Source: Serratia marcescens
Lineage (GTDB): Bacteria; Pseudomonadota; Gammaproteobacteria; Enterobacterales; Enterobacteriaceae
Assembly: GCF_006715005.1 (NCBI RefSeq)
Contig: NZ_VFMJ01000001.1
Coordinates: 682,001-746,000, forward strand
DNA: 64,000 nucleotides
Reading direction: 5' to 3'
The notes beneath the pieces were generated by a model that worked only from the letters and a program-made list of their open reading frames with translations, did not search any database and was not told where the DNA came from. Position 1 is the first letter of the stretch. Each line of letters starts with the position of its first letter. Made by a program: the position numbers and the translations under genes. Shown in pieces: positions 21,681 to 30,676 of the stretch.

Positions 21681-22148
21681 TCAGATATAGACGTCCACCG
21701 CGTTGAGCGGCGTTGGGCGGTTTACGCCGTCGCCGGCTTGCGCTGCGGCTTTTGCCATCTGCTCCTGCTGCTGCTTTTCCATTTCTTCTTTCTGGATGCG
21801 CGCGATCTCGGCCTGCAACATCTTGATCTGCGCTTCGATCAGCTGTTTCTGTTTTTCGATCTCTTTGGGGTCGGCGCTGGAGTCCTTCAGCTCCACCAGC
21901 TTTTGCTGCAGCGCCTGAATCTGCCGGTTCAGCGCCTTGATGCGCACCGAGGCGCGGCTTTCGTTGAGGTTAGCCGGTTCTTCATTGCCGTTGGCGCGTT
22001 CGTTTTTCTCCATCTTGCCGCCTTGCGGCTGGTTGTTGACCGGTTTGGCCATCAGCAATTCGCCCTGATGGCCCGGCGCGCTGAAGACGTTGCTTACGCC
22101 GGGAACGGTATTTTTGATCGGTACTATCATGGTGATGGTGGTCGACAT
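21681..22148 (-). CDS. FlxA-like family protein
   Basis: The 155-residue protein has no signal peptide. Its centre (about 65-130) is a long charged coiled coil, with repeats such as KALNRQIQALQQKLVELKD and QKQLIEAQIKMLQAEIARIQ. It ends NAVDVYI, like E. coli FlxA, which ends with a similar VDIYI motif. FlxA genes belong to the flagellar regulon in E. coli, but the molecular role is unknown. GGGAGAG precedes the ATG. No sigma-28 promoter was identified with confidence. Confidence 0.75.
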   Translation of the reverse strand: MSTTITMIVPIKNTVPGVSNVFSAPGHQGELLMAKPVNNQPQGGKMEKNERANGNEEPANLNESRASVRIKALNRQIQALQQKLVELKDSSADPKEIEKQKQLIEAQIKMLQAEIARIQKEEMEKQQQEQMAKAAAQAGDGVNRPTPLNAVDVYI

Positions 22149-22200
22149 GGATGCTCTCCCTGAGTCGGTATATCGCTGATCAGGGTATCGGCAGCGGCGG

Positions 22201-22749
22201 CTAAATCTTTACCTGCCGCAGACGCGGCCAGCGCAACAGCCAGCCTTTGTCGAGCACGCGCTGGGCATAGGCCGCGCGATCGCCGTTCTTCACGTTGAAG
22301 GTAATGGTGTCGTCGAACAGCGCCGCGAGCCCGAAGGGGGCCACCAGGGTGATGCTGTCGTCGGCGTTCAGGCGCGCGCCGATCGCCGTTTCCACTTCGG
22401 TCCAGAAGCTGATGGCCTCTTCGCTGTTGCGGTAGGGCGCCCGGCCGCCGCGCAGGTGCATACGCGCCTGGTTCTTGACCGACCACGGCTGCGGCAGCCA
22501 CTGTTGCAGCCGCGCCTCCAGCATGCGATCGCGTTCGGCGTCCGCGCGCTGCGCATCGAAGTGGATCACGTCGATATCGTTGAGCGGCGTGGGCTCCCTA
22601 TAGCCGTGGCGCCGATCCCACACCAGGTTGCGTACGAAGCCGGCGCCGAGGCACCAGTCATTCAGGCCGAGCCGGCGCACGGTGCGCAGGGCGGCCATGC
22701 GCGCGTTATCTTGTTGCAGCCAGTCGATAATTTGCCGTTGCGGATCCAT
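22201..22749 (-). CDS. Nucleotidyltransferase-like protein (COG3575/DUF925)
   Basis: This 182-residue protein has the features of the NTP_transf_6 group: GAGFVRNLVWD near residue 37 and the acidic LNDIDVIHFD near 58, the paired carboxylates expected to bind metal. The target is unknown. Members are stand-alone cytosolic proteins. The ATG at 22749 is preferred over the GTG immediately before it because AGGAGG lies at better spacing. It shares its direction with the flxA-like gene, with 52 bp between them. Confidence 0.82.
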   Translation of the reverse strand: MDPQRQIIDWLQQDNARMAALRTVRRLGLNDWCLGAGFVRNLVWDRRHGYREPTPLNDIDVIHFDAQRADAERDRMLEARLQQWLPQPWSVKNQARMHLRGGRAPYRNSEEAISFWTEVETAIGARLNADDSITLVAPFGLAALFDDTITFNVKNGDRAAYAQRVLDKGWLLRWPRLRQVKI

Positions 22750-22908
22750 CACCCCTCCTGTTTTCGCGGCTACTGTAACCCGAAGCGACGGCGGGTGAAA
22801 TGGGGAGAGGCGTGATGGCGGCGATCGCGTGCAAAATAATTTTCTTTTCCCACTGACTACACTTGATGCAGGGCTGTTATCTCGTCACTCGGGGCAAGGG
22901 AGGGGGCT

Positions 22909-24294
22909 ATGTATCAGGCAACGGTGGGCCAACGCGGCTATCGCTTTGGCGATCTGCGTCAGCTGATGGCGAAGGCTTCGCCTGCGCGTTCCGGCGATTA
23001 TCTGGCGGAGGTGGCGGCGCAAAGCGCCGAAGAGCGTATGGCGGCGCGCATCGCGCTGGCGGATTTGCCGCTCAAGGCGTTCCTGCAGCAGGCGCTGGTG
23101 CCGTATGAGCAGGACGAGGTGACGCGCCTGATTATCGACGGCCACGATGCCGCCGCTTTTGAGCCCATCTCGCACCTCACGGTCGGCGATTTTCGCGACT
23201 GGCTGCTGAGCGAGCAGGCCGACAGCGCCATGCTGGCGCAGGTGGCGGCCGGCATCACGCCGGAGATGGCGGCGGCGGTGAGCAAGATCATGCGCAATCA
23301 GGATCTGATCCTGGTGGCGAAGAAGTGCCGGGTAGTGACGCGCTTTCGTAATACGATTGGTCTGCCGGGCCACCTCAGCGTGCGGCTGCAGCCCAATCAC
23401 CCGACCGACAGTCTGCAGGGTATCGCCGCCAGCATGCTGGACGGTCTGCTGTACGGCAGCGGCGACGCGGTGGTCGGCATCAACCCGGCCAGCGACAGCT
23501 TGCCGCTGCTGGAAAAGCTCAACTACATGCTGGACGACGTGATCCAGCGTTTCGCCATTCCCACTCAATCCTGCGTGCTGACCCACGTGACCAACACGCT
23601 GCGGCTGATGGAGCGCGGCGCGCCGGTGGATCTGGTGTTTCAGTCGATCGCCGGCACTGAAGCGGCCAATCGCGGTTTCGGCATTAATCTGGCGCTGCTG
23701 ACGGAGGCGCAGCAGGCGGCGCTGAGCCTCAAGCGCGGCACGCTGGGCGACAACGTGATGTATTTCGAAACCGGGCAGGGCAGCTGCCTGTCGGCCAACG
23801 CCCATCACGGCGTCGATCAGCAAACCTGCGAGGCGCGCGCTTATGCGGTGGCGCGCCATTTTTCACCGCTGCTGATCAACACCGTGGTGGGGTTTATCGG
23901 CCCCGAATACCTGTATGACGGCAAACAAATTATCCGCGCCGGGCTGGAGGACCACTTCTGCGGCAAGCTGCTTGGCCTGCCGCTGGGTTGCGACGTCTGC
24001 TACACCAACCATGCCGAAGCCGATCAGGACGATATGGACACGCTGCTGACGCTGTTGGCCGCCGCCGGGTTGACGTTCCTGATCGGCGTGCCGGGCGCGG
24101 ACGACATCATGCTCAACTACCAAAGCACCTCGTTCCATGACGCGCTCTATATCCGCGAGCTGCTGGGGCTGAAGCATGCGCCGGAGTTCGCCGCCTGGCT
24201 GGCGGCGATGAACATTACCGACGAACGCGGGCGGCTGCGCGACGCTGCCGCCAATCATCCGCTGTTGCTGGCGCTGCAGGGAGAACGCACATGA
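22909..24294 (+). CDS. eutB: Ethanolamine ammonia-lyase large subunit EutB
   Basis: The 461-residue catalytic subunit cleaves ethanolamine to acetaldehyde and ammonia using adenosylcobalamin. Family segments include RFRNTIGLPGHLSVRLQPNHPTD (given in part: GLPGHLSVRLQPN), GLLYGSGDAVVGINPASDS, FQSIAGTEAANRGFGI and YFETGQGSCLSANAHHG. An excellent GGGAGGG site precedes the ATG. It overlaps eutC by four bases. No permease, reactivase (EutA), aldehyde dehydrogenase or microcompartment genes are adjacent, so only the lyase is encoded here. Confidence 0.96.
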   Translation: MYQATVGQRGYRFGDLRQLMAKASPARSGDYLAEVAAQSAEERMAARIALADLPLKAFLQQALVPYEQDEVTRLIIDGHDAAAFEPISHLTVGDFRDWLLSEQADSAMLAQVAAGITPEMAAAVSKIMRNQDLILVAKKCRVVTRFRNTIGLPGHLSVRLQPNHPTDSLQGIAASMLDGLLYGSGDAVVGINPASDSLPLLEKLNYMLDDVIQRFAIPTQSCVLTHVTNTLRLMERGAPVDLVFQSIAGTEAANRGFGINLALLTEAQQAALSLKRGTLGDNVMYFETGQGSCLSANAHHGVDQQTCEARAYAVARHFSPLLINTVVGFIGPEYLYDGKQIIRAGLEDHFCGKLLGLPLGCDVCYTNHAEADQDDMDTLLTLLAAAGLTFLIGVPGADDIMLNYQSTSFHDALYIRELLGLKHAPEFAAWLAAMNITDERGRLRDAAANHPLLLALQGERT

Positions 24295-25082
24295 GCAAAT
24301 CGGTTCACGTCAACAGCTGGGACGCGCTGCGCGCCTTTACCGATGCGCGCATCGCGCTGGGGCGCACCGGCGCCAGCCTGCCGACCGACGAGCTGCTGCG
24401 CTTCGGCCTGGCTCACGCCCAGGCGCGCGACGCGGTGCATCAGCCTTTCGACAGCGAGCGGCTGGCGGCGGATCTGCACGATGCCGGTTGGCCCACGCTG
24501 GCGGTACACAGCCAGGCCGCCGACCGCGCCGCCTACCTGCGTCGACCGGATTTGGGGCGGCGATTGGCGCCGGATAGCCGCAGCCTGCTGCTTGGTTTAC
24601 CGCCGCGCCGCGTCGATCTGCTGCTGGCGGTGGCGGACGGCCTCTCCTCCAAGGCGGTGCACCGCCAGGCGCTGCCGCTGCTGCAGGCGCTGCGGCCCTA
24701 TCTCGATGCGCTGGGGCTGACCGTGGCACCGGTGGTGCTGGCGCATCAGGCGCGGGTGGCGCTGGGGGATGAGATCGGTGAATGCCTGCAGGCTCGGGCG
24801 GTGGCAGTTCTGATCGGCGAACGGCCGGGGCTGTCGTCGCCGGACAGCCTGGGCGTCTATTTGACCTGGGGACCGAACGCGCGCAGAACGGACGCCGAGC
24901 GCAACTGTATTTCCAACGTGCGGCCCGAGGGGCTGGATTACCCGCAGGCAGCGTTCCGCCTGGCCTGGCTGCTGGAACAGGCGTTCCAGCGGCGGCTGAG
25001 CGGCATCGAGCTGAAGGACGAGAGCGACAACCCGGCCCTGCACGGCCGGGTGACGCCGCTTTACCCCCAGTTGGGCGGCTGA
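24291..25082 (+). CDS. eutC: Ethanolamine ammonia-lyase small subunit EutC
   Basis: The 263-residue partner of EutB shows the expected small-subunit segments: AFTDARIALGRTGASLPTDELL near the N-terminus (given in part), LSSKAVHRQALPLLQALRPYL, LIGERPGLSSPDSLGVYLTW and RNCISNVRPEGLDYPQAA. It completes the cobalamin site. The start codon overlaps the eutB stop (ATGA). Its last 22 bases overlap the end of the convergent LysR gene. Confidence 0.95.
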   Translation: MSKSVHVNSWDALRAFTDARIALGRTGASLPTDELLRFGLAHAQARDAVHQPFDSERLAADLHDAGWPTLAVHSQAADRAAYLRRPDLGRRLAPDSRSLLLGLPPRRVDLLLAVADGLSSKAVHRQALPLLQALRPYLDALGLTVAPVVLAHQARVALGDEIGECLQARAVAVLIGERPGLSSPDSLGVYLTWGPNARRTDAERNCISNVRPEGLDYPQAAFRLAWLLEQAFQRRLSGIELKDESDNPALHGRVTPLYPQLGG

Positions 25083-25963
25083 CCGATGGTTTGCTGCAGC
25101 AGGGCGGTGAAGGCCGCCAGCCGGGCGGACACCTTCGCCATCGGGCGCAGCAGATAGATGCCTTGCTGCTCATGGCGCGGATCTTCCAGCATCTGCACTA
25201 GCTGCCCGTGCTGCACGTCCGGCCCCACTACCCAGTTGGGCAGAAAGGCGATGCCGAGCCCGAGCAGCGCGGCCTGACGCTGCGCGGTGAAGTCGTCGCA
25301 GCGCAGCGCCATGGTGCAGCGGCTCATCAGCGCCGCGTCGAGGATTTGCGCCCAGCAGGCCGGCTGCTGCTTGTGGTAGCGGGCGATCAGCCGATGCTGT
25401 GGCAGCGCTTCCAGATCGGCCGGCAGGCCATAGCGGGCGACGTAGGCGGGGCTGGCGCACATTACCCAGCGTTGGGTGGCGATGCGGCTGGCGTACAGCG
25501 CACTGTCCTTCTGCTCGCCGATGCGGATGGCGGCGTCGAGCCGTTCCTGCGTCGGATCGGTCAGGCGTTCGGTCAGATCGAGGTCGACCCACAGCTGCGG
25601 ATAGCGTTCTGCCAGCGTCGGCAGCAGCGGCAGCACATAGGTTTTGCCGAACGTTGGCAGGCAGCTGATGCGCAGCGTGCCCTGCGGCGTTTCGTTCAGC
25701 GCGCTCAGCTCGGCGCGAAGGCCGGTAATGTCCGTCATCAGCGCGGTGGCGCGCGTCAGCAGCAGCTCGCCGGCGTCGGTCAGCAGCAGGCCACGGGTGG
25801 AGCGCACGAACAGTGCGGCGCCGAGCGCGCTTTCCAAGGCGTCGATGTGGCGCACCAGCGAGGAGGGCACCATGCCCAGCCGGCGCGCGGCGGCGGAAAA
25901 GCTGCCCAGGCGGGCCACGTCGAGAAAAATTGGCAGATGTTCTACATAGCGGGCGTCATTCAT
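25061..25963 (-). CDS. LysR-family transcriptional regulator
   Basis: The product has 300 residues. Its HTH is at about 8-67, with GSFSAAARRLGMVPSSLVRH, and the effector domain starts near 90 (GTLRISCLPTFGKTYVLPLL). The subgroup resembles the YafC/DhcR-like regulators rather than the AlsR/BudR type. It is convergent with eutC, overlapping by 22 bp, and divergent from budA with a 451-bp gap. It could regulate either, or itself. Assignment as the acetoin regulator (BudR/SlaR) was considered and is not supported by sequence type. Confidence 0.88.
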   Translation of the reverse strand: MNDARYVEHLPIFLDVARLGSFSAAARRLGMVPSSLVRHIDALESALGAALFVRSTRGLLLTDAGELLLTRATALMTDITGLRAELSALNETPQGTLRISCLPTFGKTYVLPLLPTLAERYPQLWVDLDLTERLTDPTQERLDAAIRIGEQKDSALYASRIATQRWVMCASPAYVARYGLPADLEALPQHRLIARYHKQQPACWAQILDAALMSRCTMALRCDDFTAQRQAALLGLGIAFLPNWVVGPDVQHGQLVQMLEDPRHEQQGIYLLRPMAKVSARLAAFTALLQQTIGQPPNWG

Positions 25964-26414
25964 TTTTGCATTATATGCAAAAGCGTTTCTTATGAATACC
26001 CGCTTCTCTGCCGACGGCGCGGCGGCTACTCTGGCTGCGGGTTGACGACGGGCTTCAACGCCGCCTTATCCCGGCCGTATAGAGAGAAAACGCATAAACC
26101 TCGCGGCGCTTAGCACTAAATAACAGATGTTTTTCCCAGGCTGCGCGAGCCGCCTGCGGAGTTGATTGTCGCTCCAACACCAGATTAACCGTTCAATTTG
26201 ATATCCGACCCAGCATTAATGATTAGTGAGTCTTTACTTTTGCTCATCATGCTGTTGACTCTGGATATCGGCCGGCCAGCCGTGCCGGTTTTTTTGTCGC
26301 CTCAGGCTGAATCGTTCCAACTGATGAACGTGCCTTGGGGGGCATCTTGGCCCGCCGTCGGTGGGTCTTTTGAACGCGCGGAACCGCGATCCCGCGCTGG
26401 TGGAGGAGTTAGTC
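25964..26414 (+). promoter_or_regulatory. Long budA upstream region with internal terminator and Leu-rich frame
   Basis: This 451-bp non-coding stretch separates the LysR gene from budA. It contains a perfect TTGCATTATATGCAA inverted repeat (25966-25980), overlapping the LysR start side and probably an operator or promoter element. An ATG-initiated Leu-rich frame begins at 26219, an intrinsic terminator lies at about 26270-26295, and a strong GGAGGAG site stands before budA. No standard protein gene is evident. Confidence 0.5.
26270..26295 (+). terminator. Terminator-like hairpin in the budA leader
   Basis: CCGGC (26272-26276) pairs with GCCGG (26284-26288), extendable by G-T pairs, and seven T residues follow at once. 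It stands 120 bp before the budA start. It either ends an upstream transcript or works as an attenuator for budAB. Confidence 0.6.
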
Positions 26415-27194
26415 ATGAACGAAAAACACGGGTGTTCCTGTGCGCGCCATTTGGCGCAGGGTTTTGCCAGGCAGTCGATCAACGCCGGGGAGGGCGAAAT
26501 CTATCAAATCTCGCTGATGAGCGCGCTCATCGACGGGGTCTACGAGGGCGAAACCACCATTGCCGAGTTGCTCAAACACGGCAACTTCGGCCTCGGCACC
26601 TTCAATCATCTGGACGGTGAACTGATCGCTTTCGATCGGGAAATACACCAGCTGCGCGCCGACGGCAGCGCCCGGCCGGCCGGCCTGCAACAGAAAACCC
26701 CCTTTGCCGTCGTCACCTTTTTCCAGCCCAGCGTCAGCCAGCAATTCGACCGGCCGATCACCAAGGCACAGCTGCACCAGTGCATCGACGAACAGGTCGC
26801 CTCGCCGAACCTGTTTTGCGCGGTACGGGTTGACGGCGAGTTCAGCCATGTGGAAACCCGCACCGTGCCGCGCCAGGAGCGGCCCTACCGCCCGATGCTG
26901 GAAGCGATAGAAGAGCAGCCGACCTTCTCGTTCCACCAGCGGCGCGGCACGCTGGTCGGCTTCCGCTCGCCGGATTACATGCAGGGCATCGGCGTGGCCG
27001 GCTATCACGAACACTTCGTTACTGACGACCGCAGCGGCGGCGGCCACGTACTGGACTACCAGCTCGATCATGGCCGTTTGCAGTTCGGCGTCATCACGCG
27101 TCTCAATCTTCAGTTGCCGCATGATGCGGATTTCTTGCGCGCCAACCTCTGCCCAGAGGATTTGGACCGCGCGATTCGTTCCGCCGAGGGCTAA
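26415..27194 (+). CDS. budA: Alpha-acetolactate decarboxylase BudA (SlaA)
   Basis: The 259-residue enzyme turns 2-acetolactate into acetoin. Conserved zinc-site and active-site segments are seen: [20 protein letters not shown] (given in part), the HxExR-type region [16 protein letters not shown], and [19 protein letters not shown] with its three His residues. The ATG at 26415 follows GGAGGAG at ideal spacing; an upstream in-frame extension is not part of the family. budB follows after 32 bases, so the two form the acetoin operon. The Serratia literature names them sla or bud. Confidence 0.96.
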   Translation: MNEKHGCSCARHLAQGFARQSINAGEGEIYQISLMSALIDGVYEGETTIAELLKHGNFGLGTFNHLDGELIAFDREIHQLRADGSARPAGLQQKTPFAVVTFFQPSVSQQFDRPITKAQLHQCIDEQVASPNLFCAVRVDGEFSHVETRTVPRQERPYRPMLEAIEEQPTFSFHQRRGTLVGFRSPDYMQGIGVAGYHEHFVTDDRSGGGHVLDYQLDHGRLQFGVITRLNLQLPHDADFLRANLCPEDLDRAIRSAEG

Positions 27195-27226
27195 CCCCGG
27201 CGATTGTTTTCTTAGGAGGTGGAACC

Positions 27227-28912
27227 ATGGCACAGGAAAAAACAGGCAATGACTGGCAATGCGGCGCCGATTTGGTGGTGAAAAACCTGGAAGCGCAGGG
27301 CGTCAAACACGTTTTCGGCATTCCGGGCGCCAAGATCGACCGGGTGTTCGACTCGCTGGAGGACGCGCCATCGATCGAAACGGTGGTGGTGCGGCATGAG
27401 GCCAACGCGGCCTTTATGGCGGCGGCGGTCGGCCGCCTGACCGGCAAGGCCGGGGTGGCGCTGGTCACCTCCGGGCCGGGCAGCTCCAACCTGATCACCG
27501 GGCTGGCTACCGCCACCTCGGAAGGGGACGCGGTGGTGGCCTTCGGCGGGGCGGTGAAGCGCGCCGACAGCCTGAAGCAGACGCACCAGAGCATGGATAC
27601 CGTCAGCATGTTCCGGCCGGTGACCAAGTATTGCGCCGAAGTGCATGCCGGTTCGGCGATTTCCGAGGTGATCGCCAACGCCTTTCGACGCGCCGAGTTC
27701 GGCCGGCCGGGGGCGTCGTTCGTCAGCCTGCCGATGGATATCGTCAATGAACCGGTCAGCGCGCCGGTGCTGGCCGGCTGCCGCTTGCCACGCATGGGAG
27801 CCGCCGCGGCAGACGACATTCAGGCGGCGGTGAAACTGATCCGCCAGGCCAAATGCCCGGTCTTGCTGCTCGGCCTGCAGGCCAGCCGGCCGGAGAACAG
27901 CGAGGCGGTGCGCCATCTGCTGTACCGCACCCATATGCCGGTGGTCGGCACCTATCAGGCGGCGGGGGTGATCGACGTCAACCACTTCGCCCGTTTCGCC
28001 GGCCGCGTCGGCCTGTTCAACAACCAGCCGGCCGATCAGCTGCTGCAGAAGGCCGATCTGGTGGTGAGCGTCGGCTATGATCCGATCGAATACGATCCCT
28101 GCATGTGGAACAGCCACGGGCGACTGAAGTTGGTGCACATCGACGTGCTGCCGGCGGATATCGATACCTGCTATCGGCCGGACGTCGAGCTGGTGGGCAA
28201 TATCAGCGCCACGCTGAACATGATGACCGAAGCATTCAATGAGGCGGTCTGTGTGCCGCCGGAGGTGGAGCTGATCCTCTCCGATCTCGGCCGCCAGCGC
28301 ACTGAGCTGGCGGAGCGCGCCGCCCGCCGCGGCGGCATGCCGATCCACCCGCTGCGCATCGTCAAGGAGCTGCAGGACATCGTCAGCGACGACGTGACGC
28401 TGTGCGTGGACATGGGCAGTTTCCATATCTGGATCGCCCGCTATCTTTACAGCTTCCGTGCCCGTCAGCTGTTGATCTCCAACGGCCAGCAAACCATGGG
28501 GGTGGCATTGCCGTGGGCCATCGGTGCGGCGCTGGTGCGCCCCGGCGACAAGGTGGTGTCTATCTCCGGTGACGGTGGCTTCATGCAGTCGAGCATGGAG
28601 CTGGAGACCGCGGTGCGGCTGAAAAACAACATCGTGCACGTCATCTGGGTCGATAACGCCTACAACATGGTGGAAATGCAGGAAGTGAACAAATACCAGC
28701 GCAAGTCCGGCGTGGAGTTCGGGCCGATTGACTTCAAGGCCTACGCGGAATCCTGCGGCGCGGTCGGTTTCGCCGTGCAGTCGGTGGACGATCTGCGGCC
28801 GATGCTGCGCAAGGCGATGGCGATCCAGGGGCCGGTAGTGGTGGCCATCCCGGTCGACTATGCCGACAACTATAAGCTGATGGCGCAGATGAACTTCAGC
28901 CAGATGATTTAA
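27227..28912 (+). CDS. budB: Catabolic acetolactate synthase BudB (AlsS-type)
   Basis: The 561-residue ThDP enzyme joins two pyruvates to 2-acetolactate for butanediol fermentation. The N-terminal ThDP Glu lies in [16 protein letters not shown], and the C-terminal ThDP-Mg motif is [20 protein letters not shown] ending with the Asn of WVDNAYN. The length and the absence of a partner small subunit fit the FAD-independent catabolic type. A perfect AGGAGGT precedes the ATG. With budA it removes pyruvate as neutral acetoin and so limits acidification. Confidence 0.96.
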   Translation: MAQEKTGNDWQCGADLVVKNLEAQGVKHVFGIPGAKIDRVFDSLEDAPSIETVVVRHEANAAFMAAAVGRLTGKAGVALVTSGPGSSNLITGLATATSEGDAVVAFGGAVKRADSLKQTHQSMDTVSMFRPVTKYCAEVHAGSAISEVIANAFRRAEFGRPGASFVSLPMDIVNEPVSAPVLAGCRLPRMGAAAADDIQAAVKLIRQAKCPVLLLGLQASRPENSEAVRHLLYRTHMPVVGTYQAAGVIDVNHFARFAGRVGLFNNQPADQLLQKADLVVSVGYDPIEYDPCMWNSHGRLKLVHIDVLPADIDTCYRPDVELVGNISATLNMMTEAFNEAVCVPPEVELILSDLGRQRTELAERAARRGGMPIHPLRIVKELQDIVSDDVTLCVDMGSFHIWIARYLYSFRARQLLISNGQQTMGVALPWAIGAALVRPGDKVVSISGDGGFMQSSMELETAVRLKNNIVHVIWVDNAYNMVEMQEVNKYQRKSGVEFGPIDFKAYAESCGAVGFAVQSVDDLRPMLRKAMAIQGPVVVAIPVDYADNYKLMAQMNFSQMI

Positions 28913-28938
28913 TTTCATCATCATCGTGCCGTTTCACC

Positions 28939-28970
28939 GGGGCAGGCCGCTTGCGCGCCTGCCCGTTTTT
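28939..28970 (+). terminator. budAB terminator
   Basis: GGGCAGGC/GCCTGCCC forms an 8-bp perfect stem, extended by G-C pairs in the loop (CGC/GCG), followed by GTTTTTAT. It lies 26 bases past the budB stop. Confidence 0.9.
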
Positions 28971-29055
28971 ATGCGCGGAATTTGTCCTTTACTTCGCTAA
29001 CTGCATGATTTATTGCTATCCGTTGGGCTGTTTTTTCACCACTGGGGATAGCGCA

Positions 29056-30642
29056 ATGAAAAGAAAAGCAATAACGATCGGGCTGCTGGCGTTGGCGATT
29101 GCCGGCGGCGCGCGAGCCAATACGCTGGTCTACTGTTCCGAAGGATCGCCGGAAGGCTTCAACCCGCAGCTGTTCACCTCCGGCACCACGGTAGACGCCA
29201 GTTCGGCGGCGATCTACAACCGGCTGGTGGATTTCAAACCCGGCACCGTCGAGCTGCAACCCAGCCTAGCGGAGAGCTGGGAAGTGAGCGAAGACGGCAA
29301 GCGCTATACCTTCCACCTGCGCAAGGGCGTGGCATTCCAGAGCAATAAATATTTCACGCCCACCCGCGATTTCAACGCCGATGACGTCATCTTCTCGTTT
29401 ATGCGCCAGAAGGACGCCGACAACCCGTATCACAAGGTCTCCAACGGTGCCTACACCAACTTCGAGTCGATGGAGTTCGGCACGCTGATCGACCGGATCG
29501 TCAAGGTGGACGATCAGACCGTGCGCTTTGAACTCTCCCGCGCCGAGGCGCCGTTCGTCGCCGATCTGGGCATGTACTTCGCCACCATATTATCGGCGGA
29601 ATATGCCGACGCGATGCTGAAGGCCGGCACGCCGCAGCGGGTGGACAACGATCCGATCGGCACCGGGCCGTTCCAGCTGGTGCAGTACCAGAAAGACGCG
29701 AAAATCCTCTACAAGGCGTTCGATCGTTACTGGGAAGGCAAACCGAAGATCGACCGGCTGGTGTTTTCGATCACGCCGGATGCGACGGTGCGTTACGCTA
29801 AGCTGCAAAAGAACGAGTGCCAGGTGATGCCGTTCCCCAACCCGGCGGATCTGGCGCGCATGCGGCAGGACGGCAACCTTCAGGTGATGGAAAAATCCGG
29901 CCTAAATATCGGCTTCCTGGCGTTCAACACCCAGAAGAAACCGTTGGATAACGTCAAGGTACGCCAGGCATTGGCGCTGGCGGTCAACAAGCCGGCGATC
30001 ATCGAGGCGGTGTTCCACGGCGCCGGCCAACCGGCCAAGAACCTGCTGCCGCCGGCCCAATGGGGCAGCAACGCGCAGCTTGAAGACTACCCGTATTCGC
30101 CGGAGCGGGCGAAGCAGCTGTTGCAGGAGGCCGGGCTGGGGCAGGGGTTTGACATCGATCTGTGGGCGATGCCGGTGCAGCGGCCCTACAACCCCAACGC
30201 CAAGCGCATGGCGGAGATGATCCAGGCCGACTGGGCTAAAATCGGTGTGCGCGCCAAAATCGTCACCTTCGAGTGGGGCGAATATTTGCTGCGGATTAAA
30301 AACGGCGAGCACCAGGCCGCGCTGATGGGCTGGACCACCGCCAACGGCGATCCGGACAACTTCTTCGGCCCGCTGTTCACCTGCGCGTCGCTCGGCGGCT
30401 CCAACTCGGCGAAATGGTGCTACAAACCGTTCGACCAGCTGATCCTGCAGGCGCGCGAAGAGAACGATCATGCCAAGCGGGTGGCGATGTACCAACAGGC
30501 GCAGGTGATGATGCACGATCAGATGCCGGCGCTGATGATCGCGCACTCGACCATCTTCGAACCGGTGCGCAAGGAAGTGAAAGGCTACGAAATAGACCCG
30601 TTCGGCAAACACATCTTCAAGCAGGTGTCGCTGGAGAAATAA
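29056..30642 (+). CDS. DppA-like dipeptide-binding periplasmic protein, orphan
   Basis: The 528-residue extracellular solute-binding protein (family 5) has a Sec signal (about 1-21, MKRKAITIGLLALAIAGGARA). It closely follows E. coli DppA: LVYCSEGSPEGFNPQLFTSG, NPIGTGPFQL-type, SITPDATVRYAKLQKNECQV, DLWAMPVQRPYNPNAKRMAE and EPVRKEVKGYEIDPFGKH. It probably binds dipeptides (heme is another known DppA ligand). No permease or ATPase genes adjoin it, so it would have to share a transporter encoded elsewhere. The ATG at 29056 is chosen for the signal peptide. Confidence 0.9.
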   Translation: MKRKAITIGLLALAIAGGARANTLVYCSEGSPEGFNPQLFTSGTTVDASSAAIYNRLVDFKPGTVELQPSLAESWEVSEDGKRYTFHLRKGVAFQSNKYFTPTRDFNADDVIFSFMRQKDADNPYHKVSNGAYTNFESMEFGTLIDRIVKVDDQTVRFELSRAEAPFVADLGMYFATILSAEYADAMLKAGTPQRVDNDPIGTGPFQLVQYQKDAKILYKAFDRYWEGKPKIDRLVFSITPDATVRYAKLQKNECQVMPFPNPADLARMRQDGNLQVMEKSGLNIGFLAFNTQKKPLDNVKVRQALALAVNKPAIIEAVFHGAGQPAKNLLPPAQWGSNAQLEDYPYSPERAKQLLQEAGLGQGFDIDLWAMPVQRPYNPNAKRMAEMIQADWAKIGVRAKIVTFEWGEYLLRIKNGEHQAALMGWTTANGDPDNFFGPLFTCASLGGSNSAKWCYKPFDQLILQAREENDHAKRVAMYQQAQVMMHDQMPALMIAHSTIFEPVRKEVKGYEIDPFGKHIFKQVSLEK

Positions 30643-30645
30643 AGC

Positions 30646-30670
30646 GGGGCGCCGCATTGCCGCGGCGCCC
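30646..30670. terminator. GC-rich hairpin between the dppA-like gene and the receptor gene
   Basis: GGGCGCCGC/GCGGCGCCC forms a 9-bp stem with an ATTGCC loop between two convergent stops. The poly-T tail is poor on both strands, so termination efficiency is uncertain. Confidence 0.5.
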
Positions 30671-30676
30671 AAAACG

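Noticed and set aside
25061-25963. Naming the LysR gene budR/slaR
   Set aside because: The HTH and effector segments resemble another LysR subgroup, and the 451-bp distance to budA with an internal terminator gives no positive support.
26198-26620. A 140-codon frame overlapping the start of budA, considered as a protein
   Set aside because: It passes through a terminator and overlaps budA in another frame. Only its Leu-rich beginning is kept as a possible regulatory element.
27212-28924. A 570-codon open frame on the minus strand opposite budB
   Set aside because: It is the antisense shadow of a GC-rich, codon-biased gene. It has no ribosome binding site and a low-complexity His/Arg/Gln composition, while the plus strand encodes a clear acetolactate synthase.
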